21,170 nt of DNA, taken from Ravibacter sp964559125 (GTDB taxonomy: Bacteria; Bacteroidota; Bacteroidia; Cytophagales; Spirosomataceae). Numbering within the stretch: position 1 is the first letter of the stretch; each line of letters opens with the position of its first letter. Positions 9,601 to 16,643 of this stretch are shown here, one piece after another. The notes under the pieces are model-generated. The model was not told where the DNA came from. It searched no databases and saw only the letters and a program-made list of their open reading frames with translations. The position numbers and the translations under genes are program-made. Location of the stretch: NCBI GenBank assembly GCA_964559125.1, contig CAZLGW010000064.1, forward strand, positions 1-21,170, read 5' to 3'.

Positions 9601-9850
9601 GATCCGACTGAGTACCGGAAGAGCCTCCCTTTACCAGGATATTTACACCGGGAATAGGCTCCCCCTGGGCATCGGTCACCTTACCTTTGACCTCGCGCGG
9701 TGCATTGGCGGTTGCCACCGTTTCCGGCGATGCCGCGGCCAGGGCGCCCGATCCGGCCCAAAGCCAGGTCAGCAGCATATATAAATGCATTTTCCTTTTC
9801 AGATGGCTTTCCTTATGGAAGAAGGAATAAAAAGAGTAGATAGTATTCAT
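6605..9850 (-). CDS. SusC/RagA-family TonB-dependent outer-membrane transporter
   Basis: 1081 aa, normal for SusC. In order: signal peptide (hydrophobic LYMLLTWLWAGSGALAA to about residue 40), a carboxypeptidase-regulatory-like domain (about 52-125, REVKGKVTDAQGEPIPGVNI), a TonB-box region QLNEVVVTGYG (about 130-140), a plug domain with RIRGINSI, PLFIVDGV and ASATAIYGSRAANGVVVITTKKG, then the beta-barrel ending in a C-terminal phenylalanine. It imports a bound substrate across the outer membrane using TonB energy, together with SusD encoded 38 nt downstream. First gene of the operon. The start at 9850 gives a long n-region; M21 (codon ending at 9790) is an alternative, but it would remove the basic KRK preceding the hydrophobic core, so 9850 is preferred. 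Confidence 0.95.
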   Translation of the reverse strand: MNTIYSFYSFFHKESHLKRKMHLYMLLTWLWAGSGALAAASPETVATANAPREVKGKVTDAQGEPIPGVNILVKGGSSGTQSDLNGNYAITVSDDNAVLIFSFIGFVTRETEVGSRSVIDIKLQPDTRQLNEVVVTGYGSESLKSFTGSVSKISAERLENRPAQSLDQLLGGQAAGISIVQPSGALNNTPVFRIRGINSITSSVYPLFIVDGVTVFTGSAGGAVGNNPLADINPNDIASIDVLKDASATAIYGSRAANGVVVITTKKGKAGRVKVNYDNWVSFSTPFNLPELLNPEDYVTIKNEARVNAGLTPGFVLGKNADGSTIGTDWYDIAYQTGVGHNHNLSFSGAGERTRYFVSVNYTDQDGILKTNSFSRKSIRLNLDHQLARFLTVGTNASFSNSLNSGPNSGAIGPNSIASSSGNSINTQYIGLQPLARLTYILPPNVPVYNEDGSYHLHPTNGNIGYGPNNAALGVFNAYNLQTILDLDKNSSENNSLLGSVFAEVSLTGNLKFKTVYGINNLVVENLTFRNPYSSEAFPNNGSATNTNTRYTRSNWTNTLTFEETFANRHNLRILLGHEQIDRRIDGWGAVRTGLADPFYSSYQGGFTNISPTGNIQSQNRLQSYFSTINYDFDKKYLFSFNFRRDGLSALASGNKWGNFGGGSVGWNISEEGFFKEGAAGRLISDLKIRGSYGVVGNSSLDDYASLSQYSSGTYAGQPTLYFSQAGNASLKWESSKKLDIGFSTGLLNNRITIEAAYYRNDIDGLILNAPQSLSQGIPGNSIAANVGSLYNKGVEISIGAQVLQQGKFRWNTDLNFSTLKNEVTSLGSGGDIYPTSLSTFGIQNVTRIGYSVGSIFAVPTDGVNPGNGNKIYINRNGERVQYDAVTKSFSYLEGGVAPGIDNYLDGQIQGPSLPTYFGGWNNNLSYAGFDLALNFIFSGGNKIYNGTRATISDQRYFNNGTFIKDRWTTPGQVTDIPRLVWGDSFTGGFSSTNTSFVEDGSYLKLKNIALSYRVPLRSGGLAGFISSLRVYAQASNILTLTRYRGSDPEISINGNSINSGKDQNVPANASVYTLGLNVGF

Positions 9851-9892
9851 GGAGTCGGCCTGTTATTGGGGAATTTATCCGTTTCACTTTAC

Positions 9893-9937
9893 AATAGTTT
9901 TATTATTAAGAACCAGCCTTTTAACAATAAAACTATT
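9893..9937 (-). promoter_or_regulatory. Long AT-rich inverted repeat in the susC leader
   Basis: Perfect 12-bp arms AATAGTTTTATT (9893-9904) and AATAAAACTATT (9926-9937). After one mismatch (9905/9925) six more pairs form (9906-9911 with 9919-9924, one G-T), leaving a 7-nt loop. The structure lies 43 nt upstream of the susC start and downstream of the candidate promoter at 9958-9989, so it would fold in the 5' leader of the operon transcript, or serve as a symmetric operator. It is not followed by a T-run on either strand, so it is not a classical terminator. Confidence 0.7.
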
Positions 9938-9957
9938 TAATCTATATTTTAAGTAGA

Positions 9958-9989
9958 CAAATATGAGACTTAAGAATATCGAAGCCAAT
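9958..9989 (-). promoter_or_regulatory. Candidate promoter of the susC operon
   Basis: On the minus strand, CATATTTG (9958-9965) matches the Bacteroidota -7 TAnnTTTG at 5 of its 6 fixed positions (C in place of the first T). ATTG (9986-9989) lies 20 nt upstream at the spacing of the -33 TTTG element. Transcription would start near 9950, giving a leader of about 100 nt that contains the 9893-9937 hairpin. Confidence 0.4.
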
Positions 9990-10066
9990 CCTTTGCGGTA
10001 ATAATTGTCTTTCTTCCTCAGGAGTTTACCACCAAACAGGGATCTTTCTCATCATCCTGACTGAAA

Positions 10067-10090
10067 CCATTGCCTTTGATACGGCAATGG
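10067..10090. repeat. Short hairpin, possible end of the LytS/LytTR transcript
   Basis: Perfect 8-bp arms CCATTGCC (10067-10074) and GGCAATGG (10083-10090) with an 8-nt loop, about 110 nt past the stop of the LytTR gene. On the minus strand it is followed by TTTC only, so a rho-independent terminator role is weakly supported. Confidence 0.4.
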
Positions 10091-10201
10091 ACATACACAT
10101 TGAAAAGGTGAGCGCGCCGGATCAGGAGATCCCATGGTTACCCGGTATCTACCAGGTGGTTTTTCCTTTCACATTATTTTACGTGTAAAACCAAGAAAGT
10201 T

Positions 10202-10966
10202 TCATAGCCGCTCTACATTGCTCAGTAATTCATACAACCGGTCCTTTTTGCTTTTTGAGAAAGGGATCTCAGTATGATCTTCCATTATAATGTACCCTCC
10301 GTTGTTGCGCACGAGTTTGCGGATATAGGAGGGGTTGACCAGGTGTGAATGATGTATACGCAGAAAGCCGCATTCGCCCAATACATTTTCGACTTCTTTT
10401 AATGTCCGGCAGATCAGGCGCTGTTCTTTTCCTTCACAGAAAATACGGGTATAGTTGCTGTCGCTTTCACAGCGGGTAATATTTTTGATTTCGATGAATT
10501 CCAGACCGTCGGTAGTGGGCAGCGCTATGCGCCTGTTGTGTTTATCTGTGTTGCGCAACAGCTCGTACATTAACCCCAGCTGACCCGCGGTAAGGGCTTT
10601 GTCCCTCTTTTTGATCCATCGGTCGACAGTGGCGCGTAACTCTTCCTGGTCAACCGGCTTCAGCAGGTAGCTGATCGCGCTGTACTGAAAAGCTTTGATC
10701 GCATACTGGTCGTAAGCCGTTACGAAAATCACGTCGAAGTCCAGTCCTTCGGTTTGCGCCAGGAGGTCAAACCCACTCATACCCGGCATTTCGATATCGA
10801 GGAAAACGAGATCGGCTTTATTGTTTTTTAACCAACTCAATGCTTCGCGTGGGGCGTTGAACTTGGCCTTTATGTCTATTTCGGGGCAACACCCGGCCAG
10901 CAAAAGCCCGAGGCTTTCGTTGCAATGGATTTCATCATCGATCAGGACTGCATCATACCGGTTCAT
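10202..10966 (-). CDS. LytTR-type response regulator
   Basis: 254 aa. Residues 1-120 form a receiver domain with acidic DDE (10-12), phospho-acceptor D57 in VFLDIEMPG, T83 and K103 (LLKPVD). Residues about 150-250 form a LytTR DNA-binding domain (RCESDSNYTRIF, FLRIHHSHLVNPSYI, PFSKSKKDRL). It accepts phosphate from the partner kinase encoded 18 nt upstream and binds promoter repeats. The pair lies directly upstream of the susC operon on the same strand, separated by 351 bp. That makes the operon a natural candidate target, but the sequence does not prove it. Confidence 0.95.
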   Translation of the reverse strand: MNRYDAVLIDDEIHCNESLGLLLAGCCPEIDIKAKFNAPREALSWLKNNKADLVFLDIEMPGMSGFDLLAQTEGLDFDVIFVTAYDQYAIKAFQYSAISYLLKPVDQEELRATVDRWIKKRDKALTAGQLGLMYELLRNTDKHNRRIALPTTDGLEFIEIKNITRCESDSNYTRIFCEGKEQRLICRTLKEVENVLGECGFLRIHHSHLVNPSYIRKLVRNNGGYIIMEDHTEIPFSKSKKDRLYELLSNVERL

Positions 10967-10984
10967 CGTAAGGTGGGTTAAGGT

Positions 10985-13024
10985 TTACCATTTATAAAAG
11001 AGCCTAACCGATGTACCTGCCGGTTTTTCATCCCGGTACAAATCGGTTATAACAGCCTCCAGGCTATGTTTATACTGTTTATTGAAAAGCGCTATCCTTT
11101 CGCTGGTAATTTCCAGCCCGAGTCCGGATGCCCCTTCGGATTTCTGTAAAGATGCCTTTTTCCGCCCGATACCATTGTCCCGTATCTCTATTTTAAAGCC
11201 GTCTGCCGCCGGACTGATATCTATAGTCAGGATTTTGACAGGATTTTCACTATTGATCAATCCGTGCTTGACCGAGTTTTCGACATACGGCTGGATAAGC
11301 ATGGGGGGAATCCGGATGTCTTCCAGGTCTATTTCCGGGTCGACGACGATTTCATAGCTGAAATCATCGTTGAAGCGCAACCGTTCGAGCTCCAGGTATA
11401 AGGATACCATTTCAAGCTCTTCTCCGAGCTGAATGGTATGTTCGCGGGCAGACTGCAGTATTTTTCGCAGTAATTTGGCAAAGCGGACCAGGTAACGGGA
11501 GGCGTTTTCGTAGTCCTGTTTAAGAATCTGGTACCTGATCGAGTTGAGGCTGTTAAAGATAAAATGCGGGTTGATCTGGCTCCGCAGCGCCTTCATTTCA
11601 AGCTCTGCTATCTGTTTTTCAAAATCACTTTTGATCTGCTTTTCGATCTGTATTTCGAGTTCTTCGCTTTTCCTGACAATTTCTGCGGTCCGCTCTTCCA
11701 CCATCCTTTCCAGCCGGAGATTTTCTGTTGCGATGAGTTTGCGGTTCACTTCGAGCTGGTCGATGTAAGAACGGGCAACTGCTTCTTTTTCTTTTTGATT
11801 AATACGAAGCTTATATCCCAAAGCCAGCGCAAAGCAGAAAGTCTCGGCCAGGATTCCTCCCTTGAAAAAATAAACGGGACTAAAAAAGCTGGTACCGAAG
11901 AACAGGTGCTTTGTTTTGGGATCGACGATCACAGCCAGGATTCCCCCCAGCAGAAAAAGGGAACTTCCGAGTATAAAAAACCATTTGATTGGAGATTTTA
12001 CGGTATAGGCAACCCATACGACCAGGAGTATGCAAACAGGCAGTATGAAAATGCGTGAAATAATAAATGCCGTTTCCTGGAACCTGTATTGGAAGTCGAT
12101 AAAATTATAGATCAGCAGTACGGTCCCGCATGAAATCAGCACCACGATCAGCGCATTGACGAGCCGGTTGAGCGATGGATATTGGTAATTGATATCGAGC
12201 AGTTTTTTCCCGAAAGCCATATAAGCGGCAAACGACAGGTATTGGACCGGTTCGCCCAACTGGTAGGTTAAGGGGTAATTGACGTAGGCAGTCTTTGCAA
12301 GGGCGGAGTAAGGGAGGGATTTGACGATCATGGCATATAGCACGATACCCATAAGATAAAGTGCATAATAGAGGAATACATCTTCGCGTATACGGGCAAA
12401 AACAACCAGCGAAAAGAGCAGGGCAAAACAGACAAAACCGAGGAAGATGCCATTGAATTCAGTACGGCCGATCGTTTCCCTGTAGCCGCTGACTGTCTCA
12501 CTCATGGTTTGAAGCCGGGTCCGGAGATAGCTGTCCCGGAGAGAAAAAGGGCGTTCAGGAGCGCTCCAAAGCCGGAAAAGGATATCGTATTCTGCTCCGG
12601 GTTTGCAAAGCAGGGAAGCCGTGCCGGGGTTTTCCGGGTGCTGCCAGTTGCGTACAGACACGTACGGACCAGTGATGACAGTAAAGCTCGTATCTTTCCC
12701 GGTGACGAACATACAGATGCTGTCGGCCCCGGTAATGTTGAAGTCTGCATACGCCGGCCGGTCGTCGTCGTTGTGTATCTTCAGCTGTAGCCAGGCATAT
12801 AATGGCTTTCCGGGGGAAGAGAGTGTATCCAGCGGAAGCCAGAGGGAATTGTCGAGCAATTCGGGCTGATGGGCATCGGAATTTTGCCAGGAAACGCCCT
12901 CGAATTCCCACAAGGACCTGCTGCCGTGCAGCGAACTGACCGGTATGGAGGGACCGGCCATGGCTTCAGCAGAAACCATCGGCAGAAGCCCTGTGATCCA
13001 AATCAGCAGCCGGTTGAAAATCAT
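10985..13024 (-). CDS. LytS-like sensor histidine kinase with 7TMR-DISM sensor
   Basis: 679 aa. Signal peptide about 1-23, an extracytoplasmic 7TMR-DISMED2-like beta domain (about 30-175, YAWLQLKIHNDDDRPAYADF), seven membrane segments (about 190-405), a charged coiled coil (about 405-480), then a His_kinase domain with H487 in RSQINPHFIFNSLNSIR and a HATPase with N-box VENSVKHGL (581-589), DNGIGRKK and GLGLEITSERI. It is the membrane partner of the LytTR regulator 18 nt downstream. DISMED2 domains are thought to bind carbohydrate-like or other small ligands, so the signal may be an extracellular nutrient (inference). The assigned start sits only 5 nt after a TATATTTG element, which would imply an almost leaderless message. 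Confidence 0.93.
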   Translation of the reverse strand: MIFNRLLIWITGLLPMVSAEAMAGPSIPVSSLHGSRSLWEFEGVSWQNSDAHQPELLDNSLWLPLDTLSSPGKPLYAWLQLKIHNDDDRPAYADFNITGADSICMFVTGKDTSFTVITGPYVSVRNWQHPENPGTASLLCKPGAEYDILFRLWSAPERPFSLRDSYLRTRLQTMSETVSGYRETIGRTEFNGIFLGFVCFALLFSLVVFARIREDVFLYYALYLMGIVLYAMIVKSLPYSALAKTAYVNYPLTYQLGEPVQYLSFAAYMAFGKKLLDINYQYPSLNRLVNALIVVLISCGTVLLIYNFIDFQYRFQETAFIISRIFILPVCILLVVWVAYTVKSPIKWFFILGSSLFLLGGILAVIVDPKTKHLFFGTSFFSPVYFFKGGILAETFCFALALGYKLRINQKEKEAVARSYIDQLEVNRKLIATENLRLERMVEERTAEIVRKSEELEIQIEKQIKSDFEKQIAELEMKALRSQINPHFIFNSLNSIRYQILKQDYENASRYLVRFAKLLRKILQSAREHTIQLGEELEMVSLYLELERLRFNDDFSYEIVVDPEIDLEDIRIPPMLIQPYVENSVKHGLINSENPVKILTIDISPAADGFKIEIRDNGIGRKKASLQKSEGASGLGLEITSERIALFNKQYKHSLEAVITDLYRDEKPAGTSVRLFYKW

Positions 13025-13028
13025 GGAT

Positions 13029-13036
13029 CAAATATA
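13029..13036 (-). promoter_or_regulatory. Candidate -7 element before the LytS-like kinase
   Basis: The minus strand reads TATATTTG, an exact TAnnTTTG match, ending 4 nt before the ATG of the kinase. No convincing -33 TTTG is present at the right spacing (TGTT is found 19 nt upstream). Transcription from it would give a leaderless or near-leaderless message, so it may be coincidence. Confidence 0.3.
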
Positions 13037-13222
13037 AGTTGCACGAAGCAAAGAAAACAGGACTGGTGAGTACTCTTCCGGCATGGTTTAGCGTATTCAC
13101 CGGCCTGGCTATCCCGTTTATTCCGGTTACTAGCCCAAAAGTGCCGGTAACTCATTTCCTGTTTACTGATAGCCTGCCTGTTTGCAATTTTAAGTTCCTG
13201 TTGCTTAATCTGTTGATAATTT

Positions 13223-14561
13223 ATGAAAAACCTCTGCTTTTTGATAGTTGCGCTTCTGGGTACAATAACACTTCACGCCCAGGTTTATCGACCCCAATGA
13301 AACGGCCAAACGCAAGGCAACCGACCGGGCCAACAATCGTATTGACCAGGGAATCGACAAGGGCCTCGATAAGGTCGAGGAGGGGATAGGTAACCTTTTC
13401 AAAAAGAAGGATAAGCGTAAAGGTGATTCTCAGGAAGATGCGCCTGAAAGTCAGCCGGTCCCTGCCGGTAAGTCCGCGGCTACAACCGGGACGGATAACG
13501 CAGCAGGCAACAATACCGTGTCTACCGATTTTACCGAATATAAGGGCTCTTCTTTTATACCGGGAAAAGACCTCCTGTTTTTTGAAGATTTCTCCACCGC
13601 CGGATTAGGCCCGGGAGCCGGGAACTGGTTTGTCAGTAATTGGGATTCTGAAAATCCGGCACAGATCAGGACATTGAATATCAAACCAGGAAACTGGCTG
13701 AAAATAACGAGATACGGGCATTTCTTTCCCAATAGCTTTAAAAGCCTGCCAGAAAACTGTACCATCGAATTCGATATGTATTATGATGTGGAAACCGTTT
13801 CTGAAATGCAGAGCGGCCTGAGGCTCAGTTTCGTTGCCGGAGATGACCGCGAAAACTACAATCTTCATTTCAACGAAAAACCCGAAGTGATGATAGATAT
13901 CCACCCGTATGGAGCGGATGGTACTTTGAACCTTTTTGGAGCGAGACAATATGGTTTGGATGAAAGCCAGGCGAAATTTTTAGATAAGACCATCGGCAAG
14001 GGCTGGAATCCGGGAGAGGTGAATCACGTGGCTATTGCCCGCAACGGGTTCGGAATGAAAGTGTTCGTCAACGGAAAGGAAAGAACCGATCAGCCGAACG
14101 CTTTTCTGACCAAAGCCGACTATAATTTTATGATGAGCTCCAACCAGTGGGGCGACGGGATATACATTACCAACATCCGTGTTGGAGCAAACGCTCTGAA
14201 CGCTGCCTCCGATATGAGCGATTCAGGGAAATTCGTGACAGATGCGATCTATTTTGATACCAATTCGTCCCGTATCAAACCGGAATCCTGGGCTGCTTTA
14301 AAGCAGTCTGCCGATGCCATAAAATCTGCATCCGGCAATATCCTTATCGTAGGGCATACCGACAGCGACGGACCGGATGAAGCCAACCTCACGCTGTCGC
14401 GGAAAAGAGCCGAATCGGTGAAGCTTGCTTTAGTGAAGGAATTTGGCATACCGGAATCGAGGCTATCCACCGACGGTAAAGGGGAGTCGGAGCCCCTTGA
14501 GGATAATGCGACGGCTTCGGGAAAAGCCAGAAACCGGCGAGTGGAGTTTATCACGAAGTGA
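13223..14561 (+). CDS. OmpA-domain surface protein with an apparent frameshift after the signal peptide
   Basis: The ATG at 13223 starts a good signal peptide (MKNLCFLIVALLG...LHA, codons to 13279), but this frame stops at 13298-13300. From 13284 the +1 frame carries the rest: FIDPNETAKRK, a Lys/Asp-rich segment, a Ser/Ala/Thr linker, then from about 13518 a beta-sandwich of laminin-G/concanavalin type (GKDLLFFEDFST, TIEFDMYYD, VFVNGKE). At the C-terminus is an OmpA peptidoglycan-binding domain (IYFDTNSSRIKP, ILIVGHTDSDG, ARNRRVEFITK). One extra G at 13282-13283 explains the break: CAG-TTT would restore the reading frame. Cytophagales have many exported proteins of this plan that anchor the outer membrane to peptidoglycan. 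Without frame correction only a 25-aa peptide, or an unexported protein starting at a GTG (13518), would be made. The 3' end overlaps the convergent PIN gene by 11 bp. Confidence 0.82.
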
Positions 14562-14982
14562 GCGGAGTTTGCTTCTTTATTTTCAGATAACTATCTGTAC
14601 TCATCACCGGAATCAGGGCATTTTTAAAATCCTTTTCATTTCTTGTAAGAATAATATCGCAAGCTGAGGCTACCGCACTGAAATATTGCATGGCGTCTTC
14701 AAAATCGTTAAATTCTGCATTGATTGCCTTTTCGATTACTTAGCCGTCTGTAATTGCGATGTCGCAGAGTAGCTTGAATTTCCTGATTTTTATAAGTGCT
14801 GCTTTTTTATTTTCATATTTGGATAATATATAATAAGCACTTACAATAGTGGAAGGCGTAGTAAAAAGCAGAATTTCTTTTTTGTCTGCCAATGTCATTA
14901 CTTTGGCGGCGGCTTCATAAAACGGATCTCTCTCTCCAAGAAAGTCTATTACAATATTTGTGTCCAGGAAAACCCTCTGCAT
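14551..14982 (-). pseudogene. PIN-domain toxin (VapC-like), interrupted by an in-frame stop
   Basis: The reading frame begins MQRVFLDTNIVIDFLGERD with the first PIN aspartate in DTN, typical of this roughly 140-aa RNase family. At 14740-14742 an in-frame TAA ends it after 80 residues. The same frame continues with clear PIN sequence (FNDFEDAMQYFSA, ACDIILTRNEKDF) to a TGA at 14551-14553, for 144 codons in all. Acidic metal ligands beyond the stop would be lost, so the 80-aa product should be inactive. A single A-to-T change of an AAA lysine codon would explain the stop. It lies 3 nt after its antitoxin gene and overlaps the convergent ompA-like gene by 11 bp. Confidence 0.85.
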
Positions 14983-14985
14983 CGA

Positions 14986-15231
14986 TCAGCTATATTTTTC
15001 TTCTAAGTAATCAGTATAGTCTTTCCTGTTCTCGGCATCTAAGGGAATACTTTTGCCTGTGGCTATGCTTTTAACAAAAGGTGAGATTTCAAATTCATCT
15101 TCCTGCTCGCGGGTAAGTGAATCCAGATAATGCTCTATAAGTCTCGAAAGACTTAGTTTTCTGTCTGTAGCATATTTTTTGGCGCGCTCGATTACTGTTC
15201 CGTTTAGCTTTAAAGTCAGCTTGCTATCCAT
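14986..15231 (-). CDS. DUF6364-like ribbon-helix-helix antitoxin
   Basis: 81 aa from the ATG at 15229-15231, chosen because the product then opens MDSKLTLKLNGTVIERAKKY, the usual start of this family: a beta strand followed by helix-turn-helix-like residues (KLSLSRLIEHYLDSLT). A longer frame from 15276 adds residues without family character. The N-terminal half would bind DNA as a dimer and repress the operon; the acidic C-terminal tail (DAENRKDYTDYLEEKY) would block the PIN toxin encoded 3 nt downstream. With that toxin interrupted, the antitoxin may now be an orphan. Confidence 0.83.
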   Translation of the reverse strand: MDSKLTLKLNGTVIERAKKYATDRKLSLSRLIEHYLDSLTREQEDEFEISPFVKSIATGKSIPLDAENRKDYTDYLEEKYS

Positions 15232-15251
15232 GGTAGTGAATAATGTACGTG

Positions 15252-15259
15252 CAAATATG
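15252..15259 (-). promoter_or_regulatory. Candidate -7 element of the toxin-antitoxin operon
   Basis: The minus strand reads CATATTTG, one base from TAnnTTTG, about 20 nt before the antitoxin ATG. No clear -33 partner. Confidence 0.3.
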
Positions 15260-15336
15260 ATAAAATTATACGGCAACGAGATTTTTTGCGTTTTAAATAT
15301 CTCAGTTTCAGAAGTGGCTCCGTATCGGGCTACTCT

Positions 15337-15753
15337 TTAAGCCCCAATCAGTATAAAAGCCCCTGCAATAATCAAAGCGGCTCCAGCCGCCGTTTTCAAG
15401 GTCAGACTTTCGTTCAGGAAGATAACCGAGAGTACAATGGTGAGGGCCACGCTGAGCTTGTCGATTGCCGCCACCTGCGACACATTGCCTGATTGCAGGG
15501 CTTTGAAGTAAAACAGCCACGACAACCCGGTTGCGATTCCCGAAATGACAAGGAAAATAATGCCCTGCCGCGACAGCGAGCTTATTCCCTTAGCTTCGCC
15601 CCGGATGAGTACGATGCTCCATATCATGATTAGTATGACCACCGTCCGTATGCCGGTAGCCAGGTTTGAATTGATATTGGCTACTCCCAGCTTTGCAAAA
15701 ATGGCGGTAAGCGAAGCAAACACTGCCGATAATATTGCGTAGATCCACCACAT
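15337..15753 (-). CDS. Small EamA/DMT-family transporter
   Basis: 138 aa from the ATG at 15751-15753 (MWWIYAILSAVFASLTAIFAK), which is the usual start of this single-domain EamA family of about 140 aa; a longer frame from 15831 adds a non-hydrophobic leader. It has about five membrane segments and the characteristic GIATGLSWLFYFKALQ and DKLSVALTIVLS stretches. Such half-size members probably work as dimers in the inner membrane and export small metabolites; the substrate is unknown. It is a lone gene between the toxin-antitoxin remnant and the two-component system. Confidence 0.87.
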   Translation of the reverse strand: MWWIYAILSAVFASLTAIFAKLGVANINSNLATGIRTVVILIMIWSIVLIRGEAKGISSLSRQGIIFLVISGIATGLSWLFYFKALQSGNVSQVAAIDKLSVALTIVLSVIFLNESLTLKTAAGAALIIAGAFILIGA

Positions 15754-15968
15754 AAATATAAACTTGTTAAAGCCTGAATTTTCTCTTTTAAAGTTAACCG
15801 GAAAACCGTATCCGGCTAAAAAAATGCGCAATTATAGGGGGTAATTCTGGAGAAAATCTGTATTTCCTGCTCTGAAAATTATATCTCCTTTTTCCCTTCC
15901 GGTCATCGCGTTGAACGTTGTATCTTAGGGCTGTAAGCTTTAAGATCTCATGGTCTCATTTTTTTAGC

Positions 15969-16643
15969 ATGAAAATACTGATTATTGAAGATGAAGAGGA
16001 TTTACTGGATAGCATGTCGGCCTATCTTTCTGCCGAGGGCTACCTTTGCGAGCATGCGCAGGATTTTCATACGGCTATGGACAAAATCCACGACTACGGA
16101 TATTCGTGCATTGTCCTCGATCTAATGCTTCCCGGAGGAGACGGGATACGCATCCTGAAGAGGCTTCGTGAGCTGGGCCGGGCCGATGGCGTCATTATCA
16201 TTTCCGCAAGGAATTCCATCGACGATAAGATCGAAGGCCTGAAGATCGGCGCGGACGATTATCTTACCAAGCCTTTCCACCTGTCGGAACTGTCTGCCCG
16301 GGTTTACGCCATTATAAGGCGGAAAAATTTTGACAACAACAATGTGATCAGCCACAATGAGATCCAGATCGATCTGATAGCCAAGCGTGTCACGGTAAAC
16401 GGCCGGGAAGCCGGCCTTACAAAACGTGAGTTCGATCTGCTGCTTTATTTTGTAGGCAATACCGGAAGGGTGATTCCCAAAAGCGCCATTGCCGAGCATC
16501 TCTCAGGGGATATGGCCGATATGCTCGATAGCCACGATTTCATCTATTCGCATGTCAAAAACATGAAGCGAAAATTACTGGAGCTCGGGTCGGGAAATTA
16601 TCTTAAAACCATTTACGGATCGGGCTACCGCTGGGAAAAATGA
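15969..16643 (+). CDS. OmpR/PhoB-family response regulator
   Basis: 224 aa from the ATG at 15969 (MKILIIEDEEDLL). An upstream frame from 15918 adds 17 residues before the conserved strand, so the inner start is preferred. The receiver domain has the acidic pair E7/D8, phospho-acceptor D51 in IVLDLMLPG, and the KPF switch lysine about residue 101. The C-terminal winged helix (about 125-224) shows LTKREFDLLLYF, VKNMKRKL and the closing IYGSGYRW. It is the output half of a two-component system; the kinase gene overlaps its stop by 4 nt (ATGA). A TATCTTAG element at 15921-15928 could be its -7 box, weakly supported. Confidence 0.95.
   Translation: MKILIIEDEEDLLDSMSAYLSAEGYLCEHAQDFHTAMDKIHDYGYSCIVLDLMLPGGDGIRILKRLRELGRADGVIIISARNSIDDKIEGLKIGADDYLTKPFHLSELSARVYAIIRRKNFDNNNVISHNEIQIDLIAKRVTVNGREAGLTKREFDLLLYFVGNTGRVIPKSAIAEHLSGDMADMLDSHDFIYSHVKNMKRKLLELGSGNYLKTIYGSGYRWEK

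Larger units (their letters stand above)
9851..10201. other. Intergenic region between susC and the LytTR regulator
   Basis: 351 bp without a convincing gene. The susC-proximal half (9890-9990) is AT-rich and holds a promoter-like pair and a long hairpin (listed separately). The other half is GC-richer and holds a second hairpin at 10067-10090 and a plus-strand open frame (9967-10188) that lacks an early start codon and resembles no family I recognise; it may be a decayed gene or chance. Confidence 0.6.

Noticed and set aside
9967..10188. Plus-strand open frame of 74 codons upstream of susC (ends FTLFYV)
   Set aside because: Its only ATG (10087) leaves 33 residues, no family is recognised and there is no start signal. 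It could be a gene remnant, but chance is as likely.
13181..13213. TTTG plus TAATCTGT as a plus-strand promoter for the OmpA-domain gene
   Set aside because: The -33 match is good, but the -7 element departs from TAnnTTTG and the transcript would start within a few bases of the ATG.
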